From positions 18,399,291-18,463,290 of the forward strand of contig NC_056536.1 of NCBI RefSeq assembly GCF_910596095.1: a stretch of DNA of 64,000 nt, written 5' to 3'. The translations under genes were made by a program, and so were the position numbers. Shown here in pieces: positions 48,480 to 62,900 of the stretch; position 1 is the stretch's first letter, and each line of letters opens with the position of its first letter. The DNA is from Thunnus maccoyii. Its lineage: Eukaryota > Chordata > Actinopteri > Scombriformes > Scombridae. The notes under the pieces were generated by a model, which did not search any database, was not told the DNA's origin, and saw only the letters and a program-made list of their open reading frames with translations.

Positions 48480-51400
48480 TGAGAAAATATCCTAGTCCAG
48501 GATTCAGTGCAGGCTTTTTACTTTTGACAATGCCATCTGCGCTACTTTGTTGTCTTCTGCGTATTCACAAGTAGCCTAAGTACCGACAGTATAATGCATT
48601 TTAAATAAGCCATGCAGGTCAAAAGGGTAAACTCGCTGTAGTTGGATAAGATTGATTCACTGCATTGCTTAGTGTCATATTAATCTCCCATCATCGCTCT
48701 TTAAATGGATGTGTCTGGCACAGATGCTCTCACTGGCTGACCTCTGGACCTGCATGCAGCCTCAGGCTGGGGAGGAGATGCTACTGTCTGGCTCATGACT
48801 GAGCATGGATGGCACAGAGTCACATGGGCAGTGCTGCACAGTATGGATAGGCTTCCCTCTGCAGGCTCATGGTGGGAGTGCACTTTGACACACTCAACTT
48901 GGAGGGAAGAGAACAGATTTGAGACTTTCTTTTTCAATTCTTTACACAACTTTTGACTGTTCTCCCAATTTTTAAACTTTTAAAGCCATACGTACATGAG
49001 CCATATTTATTAAGCCTCATCCAGCACTGTTAACATGTCTTCTTGATTTTTCAAATCATCACCCTATATATAGATCAGGCATTCCCCACGGCATGAATCT
49101 TCACTGCTAGCTGTCCAGGCTACACAGCCACATGAGTCTAGATAATTCTGACTGTTAATGTCTGTTTCCAGCATCCCTATTCATGAGTTGCACCGCCTTC
49201 TTCCAGGAAACCTAGACTGCATGTCTCAACAGGCCTGATCTCCTGCTCCTCTCTCACTCACTGACACTTCTCTCTTGTCTTTATTCCTTACGAAGCTGTT
49301 ACCGCCAACATTCTGCATCTGCTCCACTTTCCCACTGGAGTTACAAAAATAGGCCAAAGAGAATAGGGTTAGGAAATTTCAAAGACAAAGCTGGAGTGAA
49401 GACAAGGGGAAAGAGAAAGGATGCTGGGAAGAGTTTGTACAAGTGTTAAACTAGGTTTTCAGTTTTGTCAGGAGAGTAAAAAATCTACTTGTTCATCATA
49501 TTTTGCCTTAATCTGTGGCCTACTGATATCTCTTTATCGAGCTCCATCCAGGAATTCATTTGATTGGTGGGATCTCAAATGTCTTCTTCCGTGCTTGGTG
49601 CTGATTAGTGATGAACAAAGAAGCAGGTGGAAGGTTAAAAGTCTGGGTTACTCTCCTGCCATATCACTGATTTTCTGTCTAGTTTCTGACTCATTAAAGA
49701 ATGCTATAATGCTGAATTTTAATAAGAAAATAGTTACAGTCTTCAAGGGTTGAGATAAATAGAGGCAGAATAATCAACCCTTGAGTTTGAGATACAATTA
49801 CTAAAGTGAAGTAACCATCAATGGCTAATGCTCTCCAATTACCACCCCATTATGTAATCCACTTCTGATGCATACTTGATCAATACACTAAGAGGTATTG
49901 AAAAAAAAGCACAGCGCTGACTAGTGTGTGTGTGTCCAGTGGTTTTACATTGTGCTTGTAAGGAAAGGCAGATTCAACTTGAACCTGAAACTTGAAACCC
50001 ACCTCCAGAAAGACAAATATCAATGGGACCAAAAGAATGATGGAGAAACGGGAAAGAGGAATAGAGACCAGGAGGGATTTTAGAACACGGTTTTTAGAAT
50101 TTTTGAATTATTTATGTGGGTGGGATATTTTAAGCCCCCTATATCATGTCTGTGACCAATGAGTGGGCGGAGGTACAGAGAGGAGGAGAGGAAGTGGGTA
50201 TCATTTGCCTGTTTCCTCACTGTGGTGACACACGGACACACACACACACAGCTTTGTCTCTCCACATGGACTCATACAAAGAACCATAAAAGAGTCCATA
50301 ATGTTCATCAGCAAATTGGAACACTAGTAGAGAAAAGCTCTCTGTTCTCTTGTGAATGGGTTTACTGTGGTGTACGGAAATTGAGATTTTTTGATCGTGA
50401 TGTGTCCATGGTGTCACAGAGCCTCTGATTCATTTTATTGTAATAAAGCAAAAAACTGTAAAACCACAGAACAAGTGTCTTTTTCAGAAAAAGTAAAAAG
50501 AAGAACGATGCGTCACTCCTCTTCTTTGTTTCTTTCCTTCATTCATTCATAATTTAATTCCTTTTTGGTGACGAAGTACTTGTGGAATTGTATTTCTTTT
50601 TTTTGGCAGATATTAAACCTAGAAAGATAAAATCTTGATTTGTCTGTCTTGTAACATTTAGTTTTAGGGTTGCATGACATTTACTGTAAACATTCTTATT
50701 TAGCACAATTTGACACCTATACATTTACATGTGAAATCAGTTGGCACACAGTATACTCACTACTTTTTTTGAATAAAGAGGAAATAAAAATGATGATAGA
50801 TTTTTTTTTAAAAATATATACTGTGCAGACACGTAGTATAAAAGATGCAAAGAATGCTGCACAGTATACTAGCATTACAGAAAGAAGGAGAGTATGAAAG
50901 TTTAGCCCAATTTTAAAAAACAATACACTTTGCCATGCCTCCTCATGGACACTAGGGGGCAGATAGGAACATAATAAGGAACTGAATGAATGAACAATGA
51001 ACAATAGTTATGTGTTAAGTTATGTGAGTTACTTGCTGAATGCATGGCTCATAAAGATTGAGCATGAATCAGCAGAGCAGGAAACTCTGACGGAAGCTCT
51101 TTATCTTCTGTCCACCCATCTGATAGATATCTGCATGACTCATGAGAGCATCTGCTCTCAGATTTACCTCACATGAAATGTCTCAAAACTAGTGTTCATT
51201 TAAAAAATCTTGAAGTATGTATGTCCTTGTGATACAAGTTCACTGCTTGCACAAGGCTCAGCTTCATCTCTTCGGGTCATCCATAAGTACATATATATAC
51301 ATATAGCAGATATAGCATTGTTTATGCTAATTTATTCATTGACACCATTTTGAAAGACTAATGCATGATATAAGATATTTTCCTGGGAGTTTTTTCTCTG

Positions 51401-53480
51401 AAGGTCATGTCAGTGTTTGCTATGCTATGTATATACTTAAGCTGGTTTTGCTATTCCTCTGGAACACATTTCTTGGTGCCATGTGCTTTGTTTTGCTTCC
51501 ATGTTAAATTTTGTCACTTCATAAAGACAGATGATATACACAGCATGGCTGATTCACATATATGGAATCAACATCAATTGGTAACCTTATCTACTGGACA
51601 ACAACTGCAAATCAACTGCAGAAACAAGATCAAATGAGGGGTTTTTGGGCCAAAATTCTACATTTAATTCTACATTATCTATAAATATTTCTTAATTGAA
51701 ATTGGTGGGTTTCGTGGATTTCTCCTTGTAAAACAGAGCTCTATAAACAGCTTTTATATATACTACACAGGTATCTTAAAGTCTACATTGAAGACCCTTA
51801 CAGTACCGTGGTTAGCTGTAACTACACATATATGATGGAGAGCAGCCTACAGAATGTAGGCCAAGCCCGTAAATCAATTCTGCTCATTAAACACATCGAT
51901 GGGCTGGAGCTCCCTGGTGGCGTTTTTCTTTTCTCATATGTTCACCTCCTCTTCAAAATCTGACCCTGCTCCCACTCCACCCCTTCCATTATTCTCTCCC
52001 TCTTTCAAACATGCATCCTTCCTGCAACCAAAATGTTTTTTTTTAGACCTTTTTGAATTTAAAAAAAAAATTTTTTTTTTACATTGCAGTTCACATTATT
52101 TAAAAATATCTATTTAGATTTTCCTTTGTGTTCGACAAAAACTACAGATCTAACACAAAATCTTAGTCCTCCACAGCAGCAATATACACAATCTTCTATT
52201 TACCTATTGAAAGCAAGAAGGAGGCATTCCCTATAAACACAAAGGAAACCTGCTGTATGCGCTATTAATAGAAGAGGTGAACACAGGGGGCTTCCACTGT
52301 TGGGACAGGAATAATGAAAAAAGGGCTTCCCCTCCTCCACATGCACACACATAAATGAACAGATGTGCACAGTACACACAGAGGTTTCCCTCATGGAAGC
52401 TGGTCTGCTATAAAGCAAGTTCAGGTTGACAGGCCATTAAATGGGCTGTGTATTAGGTTATAAATCAGCTCATACTGCAATGGGCAAATGTTCACAGCGT
52501 GTGAGGCATTCACTTGGTCTATTGGGTATTGCCTCATACAACATACAAACACAAGTGCACTTGTGTCCATCAAAATGACAGGCGTCAGAAGAGGATATAG
52601 GCAGGGAAACTTAACTGTTAATATATCAGTTTTATTATTTTCTTGTGGCCGCTTTAAATCATTTAATGAGCCTTGCCTTCAAAGTAAGTCAGGTCAAAAG
52701 CAGGGAACATCCTCGCATGCATTGTAAGACAGGATAAACCAAAGATTTGTGATATAGGTGGCATATTGGCTGTCTAACGGGCTTTAAGAGAACTTGAGCA
52801 AAGCTCCTTTTACAGCAATCAGTGGATCAATATCCATCAGTTATCTGGAAGGCTGCCTGGCTACTGTCCTTAGCTGACATACCGGAACCCAGTCCACCTA
52901 GACAACCAGATGGAGCATTACTCCTGCTAATATATGTCTGAGAGGAGAATCAGATCACCCACTGTGCATTACTTTGGTGCTTAGAGCCACTGGAGAAGCA
53001 GCAATGGAGGGAGAGAGAGAGAAAATGTGTGGGAAATGAAATGTGAGAGGGGAAAATAATAGAGAGAGCGAAGCCAGAACTCAAGGAGCAGTGATGAGAG
53101 CATAAGGGAGTTACAACAAGAGGAGAGACAAACATTTCCACCTACTAGGATGTGTGAGACACTACTAAATGGCACGGATACTACAGAGTGTTTGTACTTG
53201 TCCCACTCCATGTTGAACCAGGAGTCGAGAGCATTTTGCTCTCTACACTCCTTCTAAATCTCTCTGCCTCTCTTTCCTCCTCCTTGCTTTTTATAAATAG
53301 ACCACTTTGCTTTCTCAGTAAACCACAGAGAGTGTAAGATTCACTTATGGGAAACGGGACACAAAACCATTGAGAAGGTGAGGGTCAACAGTCAATTCAA
53401 ATATACCTTCTGTAATGGTCAGGAATTTCAGTGGTGCTTTCATAAATTTATGCTGTATATGGAACCTTCAGTTTTCATTC
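48480..53480. other. Intergenic stretch without recognised features
   Basis: Mixed-composition sequence with no gene or element that I can support. An ORF of 110 codons at 49421-49753 on the plus strand has no recognisable motif and no splice partners, and is treated as chance. Confidence 0.5.
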
Positions 53481-53499
53481 CCATGACTTAATTCTCTTT

Positions 53500-54070
53500 G
53501 CATTAAGTGCACCTAATAAAAGGAAAAACTGGTACAGGTCTAAATGCTTGACACCTACAGTGAGGGGGTCTGGTGGCTCTGTTATGCTATGGGAGTCATT
53601 TTGCTGGCATTGTTTGGGTCCACTTATCCCCTCAGAGGGAAGGGTCACTGCAAATCAAAACAAAGTTGTTCTGAGTCATCACCTTTATCCATGTTAAAAA
53701 ATTTCTATCCTGATGGGAGTGGTCTCCTCCAGGATGACAATGCCCCCCCATCCATAGGGCATGAGGGGTCACTGAATGGTTTGATGTGTATGAAAATGAA
53801 ATGAATCTTATGCTACGGCCTCTACAATCACCAGATCTCAACCCAGTTGAGCACCTATGGGAGATTTTGGATGCGTTAGACAGCGCTCTCCACCACCATC
53901 ATCAAAACACCAAATGAAGGAATATCTTTTGGAAGAATGGTGTTCATCCCTCCAGTAGAGTTCAGAGACTTGTAGAACCAATACCAAGGAGCATTGAAGC
54001 TGTTCTGACAGCACATGGTGGCCCAACACCTTACTAAAACACTGTATGTTGGTTTTTCCTTTAATTTGTC
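53500..54070 (+). pseudogene. Tc1-like transposase relic (catalytic half)
   Basis: Two frames together show the decayed C-terminal half of a Tc1-like transposase. The first holds a glycine-rich segment with GVWWLCYAMG in place of the usual GGGSVMLWG, and then SGLLQDDNAP, which carries the second catalytic Asp. The last block, [14 protein letters not shown] near 53832-53873, keeps the catalytic Glu. A frameshift and stops separate the blocks. Neither the helix-turn-helix half nor clear terminal repeats were found, so this is an older remnant than the copy at 34967. Confidence 0.78.
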
Positions 54071-57000
54071 ACATGTCTGTTTATTGTTAAGGTGAAAAAC
54101 ATCACAGTTAAAAATCATTATCCCAAACACCTGGAAAATTGATGTGGCCTTTGGGACAGTATGGGCATCATTATGATCCAAACTGATCTAAATCCCCAAT
54201 TTGAATTACAAATCCCTTTGTTTTTTTTTTAAAAAGACGCTTGTCTTCACACAAGGCCTTTTGTAAAACATCCTGCATCACGAGAAAGACACAACAGCAG
54301 CTTGAGGTTATCATAAAGATGTTATTATTATATCATCATCAAGACCATTATTATTCATAGTAGTTTTATAATTTACAATTATTTTGAATGATGAAAGAAT
54401 CTCTGTGTAGATATTCTCTATTCAATCGGTTTATATCCATTGGAAGTCCTTGTGAAGGGCATGTCAAGTGTTCAGATCCATATTTCCTTTGTGTGTAACA
54501 ATGGACAGTTTGCGTCATGGTCTTACAATGGTAGAAAAAAACACAGGCTTTATACAGACAGAGTATAGACCACTATGAGCAGAGGCCGTAATACAGTGAA
54601 GGAGCTGAAGATTTGTGATTGGCAAATAGATGAATAAGGTAGAGGAAGTGGCATAAGTAGAAAGTAAGTGGAGGTGGTTGGCTAAGGGTAAAAATATAAA
54701 GGCAGAATCTATTTGTCCAAGGCTTGCATGTGTATTTTAGTCAGACTTCAGCCCCTGCACTGTGTGAGGCTCAAAGGTGACCTAATAATGACATTCAAAT
54801 AGAAAAACATAGTGAAAAAAACAAACAAACAGATCAATTATACAGTGTCTGATGACACAAATAAGTTAAAGTTCTCATAGAAATTATATTTCCTTTTTGA
54901 TTTTTTAATATACTTCCATCCTTTGTCCCTGGAGCATACCAAAACTAAGAGATAATTCACCTACAGCACAACTTTAGTTTCTTGGATTAGTTCAGCAAGC
55001 ATACATTTCGATTCCCTGCTACACAGGAATCTGAACATGGCAGAAGCTCAATTTAAAGCTGAAGCTTTAGGCATTTTAAGACATCATTGAAAGCAGCTTA
55101 TAGATACATTGTTTACATGGCTACGTTTGTTGATCACCAGCAGTGGGTTGAAGTCCATTCACTTTGTGGCCTTGATGTTTGATAGAACCACAGGTGACTC
55201 TCCTGACAGCAGAGGTGACCATGAAGGTATATGTATGTTCACAGGCAGTGTGTGTACACTGGCTGTATATGTTTAAAAGTCTTTGAGTGTGTATCAAGTG
55301 TCCTCTAGTCTGTATTATGAAGTACAGCAGAGATGTGTTTTCCTTGTGTTCGGATTATCCTGATGTGCCGTCAATGTTGGTTTCTCCCATGAGAATGTTT
55401 TTGTCTTGACAGAGAGTGTCACTTCAACAGTGTGCTTGGTAACAAGAGTGGAAAAGACGGCAGTCCAGACGAAGCTTTCAGGCCACATAAAGTCACATAG
55501 GTGTTCCAGCACATAAAAGCTTGTTAGGAGAAATACAATTACACATCAGAGTAAAAAGCAAAGGAGGGTGTGGGCAGTGTTTATCTAACTTTCATTAACA
55601 TATTTTCCTTCCCAACCTTTCCTCTTCTTTCCTCTATTTCCACTCCACAATTCCCAGTAACTGGCCTTGGCTGATGCCGTAGCATATCTCATAAGTCAAC
55701 ACATGCTGATAGATCTGATCTGTAGTGAGTGTGGCAAGACATTCCCCTCTGTTTACCTGTTGAATATACTATATGCATGTGTTGAATAAATATACACAGG
55801 CTGTAAACAGTGTGCTGTGATGGAATAGAATATACAGAGCACCATAGTCATTCTGGCCGATAACTGCCAGCAAGTTGTCTCTAAGAGCTACATGCTCAGC
55901 TTGTATCTAAAAGCTCTGTTTCTCTCACAATCTCTTTGTCTCTCTCTCTCACACACACATACACATACACAGAAAACACTACACACTGAGCTTGATGGAC
56001 CTATATATCAGAGATAGGGGCACTCAGACAGTCCCTTGGAGCATTATGATACACTTGGCTGAGCAAAAAGTCTGACTGACCAACTATTTGAGTCTGCATC
56101 CACTGTGCTGGCAGCAGATAGTAGGTAGCTGTTGTTGTGCTTTCACTATGAGACACAGTTACTGGGCTGTGACTGAAACTGACTACAAAGACAATAAAGC
56201 TAAAGGGAGCAGCACACAAGTTAAAGTCTGAACTGTGGATCATATGTTTAGCTGTCCCTGTGGCTTTGGACTCTCTATTTCACCAAACTTCCTATTTCCT
56301 CTCTTGTTTAACCAGCTCTTACTTTATCAATCTTCCTTGCATTATAAATGGAAAACAAATCTTCTCGTGGGCACACAAAGCCCTCTGGGTAAATACTTCA
56401 CATGGATTTCAAATAGCAACGGCAAGAAGGTGCATATACAAAGTGTACACACATCTAATACAAGACACTTGTCTTTCATATATTGCACATACTGCCGGTA
56501 CCTATAGAGATATTGGAATATATTTAAGTCAATTTGCCTTTTAAGTATTATTCATACTAACGCATGCTACAATGAAAACTTCAAAGGACATGCAGTACTA
56601 CAATAGCAGAACAGCATCTGTTTGATAAAAAGCTGATGAAGAACACATAGCCTACGTCCTGCATTAGAATATGGGCAAAATGCACCAATGTAATGATTGT
56701 TCAAAATGCATGGGTACAAAAAAGTTAAATAAATAAATACTGAGAAAACAATAAATCTCTTTTACAATCCAAGATAAGCCAGGTGGCAGCACATTTGTCT
56801 TTGGTGACCTGATGATTGACACTTGATGCTGTAAAATCTAACAGTGAAATAATTGCAAAATATTTTTATCTAACTTGTTCCAGAGGCAGACAAAGCTCAC
56901 TAATTTTGATTTGTTGTTTTAACGGGAGAACTATATGGGAGAGAGGGCATGCCAGGATAAACTGATGATGCTAGATCCTTCATCCATTTAAATTAGCTAG

Positions 57001-58630
57001 GAGCAATCGATTTCATCAGTATTGCTAATGGGTGTCTGGATATTATACACAAGCTTACAGTAAGACTGAATAATACAAAGCTGGCATTGCTGGTATGACA
57101 ATAGATGGACCTTAAAAGTCTCCTAAATTGATTTCAGTTGGCCTGATTGAGCTCATGCTTTGGTCGGGCCTTTAGAATTGTGAAATATTAGGGTTAATAC
57201 ATTAAAAGCCTTAATTAATTGTACATTGAACCAGTTAACTTTGCTGCCATGAACCTTTAACTGTTACAAAACTGGATTCTGACAAAAACAACTAACTTAA
57301 ATCTCACTGTAGTTGGTTCCTTAATCTCATTTTATGTATTTCTACAAACATGGAATGCTATGAAGTCAAGAACAGCAACATTTATGCTGGGCAGTAGTGT
57401 CAAACTAAACATTACTCACTGCACATCTGTTACAGTGGACCCAGGCGGCAGCTAAAGAGACACTTAAAGGTACAGTTAAAAAGGTGGAGAAATAGGCACT
57501 CACACAGAACACTACTTATATTCATTATCTATCCTTCCACGTTGGGTGTTTCAACCATAAAAAATGTGGGTGCTCACCCTATGAGAGTTGAAAAGCACAC
57601 ATTCATCCTATTGCTAAAGAAGCACACATTGATGGAGACAAGTAAAATGTACAAACACGAATAAATAAACAAGACATTCACTCTGTTTAAAGACATATTT
57701 CTTTCATCCACCTGCTAGCCTGCATTGGCTGTAAACAAAAAAAGGCAAAGTCTTGGTATGTGTACATGCGATAAATCCTCTTGAGCTTCATCAAGAAACA
57801 ATGGCAGGAAAAATAAGGTGGTGTGCTGTTGTGGTCCAGAATTACAGCACAGCACTGTCATCTATCTCTTGGTCTCTATAGAGGCCACTAGTTTGTACTA
57901 GACAATATATAGTTAGGGCCAAGGCAGGAATGCTAGTGCACTCAGGTCCATTGAATGAAGCTTTTTTTCTCTCACAGAGAAAGCAACACACGACCATTTG
58001 GCCAAAAGCATATTAGTATCACTCTTTCTCTTTCTTTCTCTGTTGCTGAATTCAGTTTCGCCCTGACACAATGGCTGTGATCTCAGTGATTTTGTTTTTC
58101 TCTGAGTCAGGACCTTGGCAGTTAGAGCAGCAGAAATTGCTCATGAATGCTGATAGTATGGCCTGTTTTTAATCACAAGTTGATTAATTAAGTTACATTT
58201 TAAAATAAAAGTTACGCTGATCTAAATTATTGTTGGCGTGCATCTTCTCCCGGCGGCAGTTTGAGAAGGAAAGTAGAAACAGGTGGTCCCTTATGCTGTT
58301 AATATAGATTATTACTGGTTAGGCTACTATTTGGCTACTGTTGCGAGCAGGACGACTACTGTCACATAGGTAAGACTAACTCCATGCAGACACAAACAAT
58401 GTCCCAAATAAGACGGATGGCAGTTCTATGATATGCTCTGATTGGACCTTCGGACGTGGGAGAACATGACGTTCTCTCTGCTGACCTCTTCTCCAAGTTA
58501 ATCTCACTCGTCTGCTCTGGACCTCCATACTGGGTGCCATACGTTGGTCAGTACAGGGAGTCACACCTTCATCCTCCTGTTACAGTCCCTGCAGACCCGA
58601 GCTTAAGTTAACCATCTACAGCAGCTGACA
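54071..58630. other. Intergenic stretch downstream of kcna2
   Basis: No gene was found. Some of the right end must be the kcna2 3' UTR, because that gene ends at 58631 on the minus strand; its length cannot be fixed from the AT-rich sequence. Confidence 0.5.
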
Positions 58631-60133
58631 TTATACATCTGTACGCATCTTAGTGATGTTTACATAGTTAGTGTTGGCCAGGGTGCAGTTTCCTGTTTTC
58701 ATGGCCTCTGGTCTGAAGTCCTCAGTGCTGTGGTTCACAGCCTCCTGGATCTCCACATAGTCGGATTTACTGAGAGTGGATCCACTGCCACTCCGTCCAC
58801 TCTTCTTCAGATCCTCAGCTGAGTTGGCTTTAGGCACACTTGGGATATTCAGATACTGTGCCTGTTCTTCACCCTCCGTCTCTCTGTGGTAGAAGTAGTT
58901 GAAGTTCGACACGATGACAGGTACTGGCAAGGCAATGGTCAGCACACCGGCGATTGCACAGAGAGACCCCACAATCTTCCCTCCAATGGTAGTTGGGACC
59001 ATGTCTCCGTAGCCCACAGTGGTCATGGAAACCACAGCCCACCAAAAGGCCTCAGGAATGCTGCTGAACTGGGAATGTGGCTCGTCTGCTTCAGCGAAGT
59101 AGACAGCACTGGAGAAGAGGATCACGCCGATGAACAAGAAGAAGATGAGGAGGCCCAGCTCACGCATACTGGCCTTCAGAGTCTGCCCCAAGATCTGGAG
59201 CCCCTTGGAGTGACGTGAGAGTTTGAAGATACGAAACACTCTGACTAGACGAATGACACGGAGAATGGCCAAAGACATAGCCTGCTGGCCTGCTTGGCTG
59301 TCCTCTGGCCTCTCTGCTAGCTCTGTGCCCAGGGTGATGAAGTAGGGGATGATTGCCACAATATCAATGATGTTCATGATGTTGCCAAAAAATCCAGCTT
59401 TACTTGGACAGGCAAAGAACCTGACTAGGAACTCAAAAGAGAACCAGATGATGCAGAGGGTCTCCACAATGAAGAAAGGATCTGTAAAATATGTAGAGCT
59501 GTCATAGGTAGAGGTTACGTTGGACATAGATTGGAATGGATAATTGTACATCTCCTCATCTTCGTTTCGGAAAACTGGCAGTGTCTCCAGACAGAAGCTG
59601 ACAATAGATATAAGAATCACCATGACAGAGATGATGGCAATGATGCGAGCAGGACCTGAGCTCTCTGGGTACTCAAACAGCAGCCACACTTGTCTCTGAA
59701 ACTCATTCTCTGGCAGAGGCCGCTCCTCTTCCTTTATGAAACCTTCATCCTCCCTGAAGATTTCCATAGCCTCCTCACCTAATTCATAAAACCGGATCTC
59801 CTCAGAAAAAATATCCAGGGTCACATTAACAGGCCGGCGCAACCTCCCTCCTGATTGGTAATAATAGAGGATAGCATCAAAACTTGGTCTATTCCGGTCA
59901 AAAAAGTACTCGTTTCGGAGAGGATCAAAATATCTCATCCGTTTCTTGGGATCGCCCAGCAGTGTCTCTGGAAACTGGGACAAGGTTTTGAGCTGCGTCT
60001 CAAAGCGTAAGCCCGAGATGTTGATGACGACCCTCTCACAGCACTCATGATCCGGCTCCGGGTCATATTGGTCATGAGGCTGACCTGGATGTGCTGCTGC
60101 TTCGTCCGCAGGGTCGCCGGTCGCAACCGTCAT
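58631..60133 (-). CDS. kcna2: Voltage-gated potassium channel Kv1.2 (KCNA2), intronless coding region
   Basis: One 500-codon ORF encodes a nearly textbook Kv1.2, a delayed-rectifier subunit of axons and juxtaparanodes (family knowledge). It starts [20 protein letters not shown], like mammalian KCNA2, and is within a residue of the usual length (499). The T1 domain is at about 34-125, S1 near 164-183 and S2 near 222-243. S4 at about 290-309 has the arginine ladder, the TVGYGD filter is at 372-377 and the PVPVIV hinge at 403-408. The S1-S2 loop diverges most and holds an NVT glycosylation site at about 205. The C-terminus ends [12 protein letters not shown], giving the TDV-type PDZ ligand that binds PSD-95-like scaffolds. 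Same strand and order as kcna10, as in the mammalian KCNA10-KCNA2-KCNA3 cluster. Confidence 0.97.
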   Translation of the reverse strand: MTVATGDPADEAAAHPGQPHDQYDPEPDHECCERVVINISGLRFETQLKTLSQFPETLLGDPKKRMRYFDPLRNEYFFDRNRPSFDAILYYYQSGGRLRRPVNVTLDIFSEEIRFYELGEEAMEIFREDEGFIKEEERPLPENEFQRQVWLLFEYPESSGPARIIAIISVMVILISIVSFCLETLPVFRNEDEEMYNYPFQSMSNVTSTYDSSTYFTDPFFIVETLCIIWFSFEFLVRFFACPSKAGFFGNIMNIIDIVAIIPYFITLGTELAERPEDSQAGQQAMSLAILRVIRLVRVFRIFKLSRHSKGLQILGQTLKASMRELGLLIFFLFIGVILFSSAVYFAEADEPHSQFSSIPEAFWWAVVSMTTVGYGDMVPTTIGGKIVGSLCAIAGVLTIALPVPVIVSNFNYFYHRETEGEEQAQYLNIPSVPKANSAEDLKKSGRSGSGSTLSKSDYVEIQEAVNHSTEDFRPEAMKTGNCTLANTNYVNITKMRTDV

Positions 60134-60240
60134 ACTGGAGGGAGATGGGACCTGCAGCTTTCAGACAGGGTGGGGCCACGTCAGGCCACGAGGAGATAAA
60201 GGCTCCACACGCTTGTGGGTTCAGGTATAGGCAGATCTGC
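60134..60240 (-). other. kcna2 5' UTR portion with candidate splice acceptor
   Basis: The minus strand reads ctgtcttttagctcctcacag|gcagat, with exon start at 60240, 107 bases upstream of the ATG. This is a good acceptor and fits the spliced 5' UTRs known for Kv1 genes. The nested tttag just upstream is an alternative. Confidence 0.5.
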
Positions 60241-61203
60241 CTGTGAGGAGCTAAAAGACAGGACAGAGGGCAGAGAAAGGCTGTGATGTTAGCTGTGATT
60301 ACCATGTGTGCCATGTTTTTGTCTTTTGTACTGGATGAGCATGAAAGATTTTAAGCACGCACATTCAACAACTTGTATTAATTGGCATATATTTCTAACC
60401 TACAACTGTTTATAGTCTCTTTATTTTGTTAAATGTAACATTTCCACAGGCTAAGTAATTCCCAGAATTACTGATATTACAGATATTACTATTTCAAGAC
60501 CTTCATGCAAACAGTCAAGCGCAGGACCAGTTGAAAATAACAAGCGGGGGGGCCGAACCATTTGAGCATATTGGTTCCATTGTGTCTATGTGTATTAGGT
60601 TATGAGTTCTCTCTCATAAGAGCACACTGCAGGATCAATATGCTCGCCAGTAATACTGCATCAGCTCTCACAGGGTGCAATTACAACCAACAAATCTGAT
60701 TATATACTGAGTGCTCCATACAATCTCTGAGATGAATTTCCTCTCTCTGTATATATGATGTGACCAACATTCTCTCCCAAAGCCCAGAAAAACTTCAGCA
60801 AATCACTGATTTAATTAAATTAATAGTTCCATTTAGGGAAATGTGTCATAGCCAGTAGATGACATATAGGCCAGTGACATATACTTCACACGTCATAGGC
60901 CATGGCACAAAAGCTGTCTTAAAATGCAGGTGTATTTAAGGCTACTTTAGAGACACAACCAAAGTTGCAATATCTAAATGCAAATCAAAAAGTCCTACCT
61001 ATTTTCACAGGCTCTTCTAAGACTTGTTTACAGTCTGCCCTCTGATTGTGGTGGTGATGCGTAACGGGCCCAGCAGAAGTGTCCAAAGTCAGCCCCCACG
61101 GTCAAAGCAGCTCCTTTCTGCCAGCCATATATCACCCGAAGCTCTGCAGCAACGCAGCAGTGGGAGTGGGAGAGGGGACAAGGGATGAGGATGCAGGTGT
61201 TAC

Positions 61204-61480
61204 CTCCCTCGCCTCAGTGACCGGCAGATACATGCTGTGATGCAGCTACAGTAGGCTACAGGTTGAAGTCGGCTGGAGGGGCGATGATGTTGTGGTGGGA
61301 ACAAAGTAATTTTCGTGAAAGTAAATCTTAAAATTCTGACATCAGCAAAATGTGACGCCCCCACTTCAGAACAATATGCCGCCGCTGTCAATAACAGCAA
61401 AGGTAATCCTCTAGCCTGATATCTGCAGACTTAAAGAAGGGAGGTTGCGGGAGGCGCTGCTGTCAGTATTTCTAGTCGGA
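61204..61480 (-). promoter_or_regulatory. Candidate kcna2 first exon and promoter area
   Basis: On the minus strand gcgagggag|gtaaca is a plausible donor with last exonic base 61204, about 960 bases upstream of the 60240 acceptor. The surrounding 61030-61480 is GC-richer and holds scattered CpGs. The transcription start is not visible and no TATA box was assigned. Confidence 0.35.
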
Positions 61481-62740
61481 AGCGCCCATACATCGGCAGA
61501 TTTCATCAAAGGCGAAATCACCTGTTTGATCCCAAACAGGTCCGTATTCCACCATTATGTTTTTTTTCATCTGTGCTTTTTAACTCGTTAAAATGTTAAT
61601 TTTTATTTCATCTCCACGTAAGTTCCACCATCTTTTTTCTAATAGGGAATATCCATATGAATACACCAATGATGCACATTAGTAACAAATGGAGGCTTAT
61701 GTTCACAACCCATTCCATGGAATAACACGTCCTCTGATGGCGTTTTTAAAAGGTGAAAAACATTTTTTCTCAGAAAATATGTGTCAAAGCAGCCAAGTTC
61801 ATGCACTGGGGTATTTAAAGATTAAATGGCAGTGTTGTAGTTGATTGATAAGTGCGAGTGAGTTAGTTTGGAGTGGCAGGTGCCAGACATGCTCAAGCCA
61901 TTTGCAACCCTCTCCTGTGTGGATCATCGACAGTCACAATATACTCCATGCACTAAACAAAGCAACATAGCATTATCTGTTGGACTACAGAATAATTTCA
62001 GATAATGGCATGCAGGAATTCACCCTGATTCTCTTGGTGCGCAGACGCATGTATTTGTATCCAGTTTGTCTCCTCTTAAAAGGTGCCTAGAGGTCGTGAG
62101 TCCATTCCATCATATCTGTCCTTCTTCCCTTATTTGACTAATATGTCCAGCGGCTGTGTCATCTCATCACGACCAACTGTTTTTGAGCTGCCGGCTCTTC
62201 CCATGTCTCTCATATTTCACCATAATTCACCATAGTTGAGCTGCGTGGGCTGCAGTTGGGCATCGCAGCGCATACTAAGAGCTTCTTGCGCGCCTCGCCC
62301 CATCCCTCTACGCTCCCCCTTTCCCGACACTCCTGTCCTCACTGCTCCACATTAAAGGGGAAGCATCGCCCACCACAAAGTGGAAACGGGTTTCAGCCAA
62401 ACATACTCATCTCATGTGAGAATACTTACAAACAAAATGTTTAGAAATATAAACTGATAACAAATACCCCTAAAATATTCTTTGCAGCCTGCCATTTTCC
62501 CCTGATGCATCTATAATTGGCAACATAGGCCTACATGATACAATACCTGTAATCATTGTGTGAACAGAACACCAAAGTCCCAGGTCAACTCGTCTGAGCT
62601 AAGAGAACAGTAACAAATTGAGTAATTTAAACATCATTCTCCAATATTGTATGTGTTTGTGCTTTATGTTTGCACAAATATGACACTATCTGCTAAAACA
62701 TATTATGAGTAGCTTTGAAGTATTTTATATAGTTCAATAT

Positions 62741-62900
62741 CACAAATAACAAATTTGCCTCAGGGGGCTTTACAGCCTTTACACACTTTATCCCTAGACT
62801 CTCAATTTGGATAAGGAAATCTCCCCAAAAGAAAGCCATTTAACAGGAAAAATCCCCCTGTGAGGTCCTTAACATTTGCAGAATGTAGAGGCAGGCTTCT
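62741..62900 (-). repeat. LINE-tail-like interspersed repeat, copy 2
   Basis: In reverse complement it reads tgtaaagccccctgaggcaa and atttgtgatattgaactata, with an upstream part ggggatttttcctgttaaat. That is the same family and order as 23566-23697, but with more of the 5' part kept. Confidence 0.65.

Noticed and set aside
49421-49753. 110-codon plus-strand ORF
   Set aside because: No motif, no splice partners and an unremarkable composition; a length expected by chance in 64 kb.
53544-53804. 86-codon ORF that looks like a small protein gene
   Set aside because: Together with the next frame it is recognisable as a decayed Tc1-like transposase.
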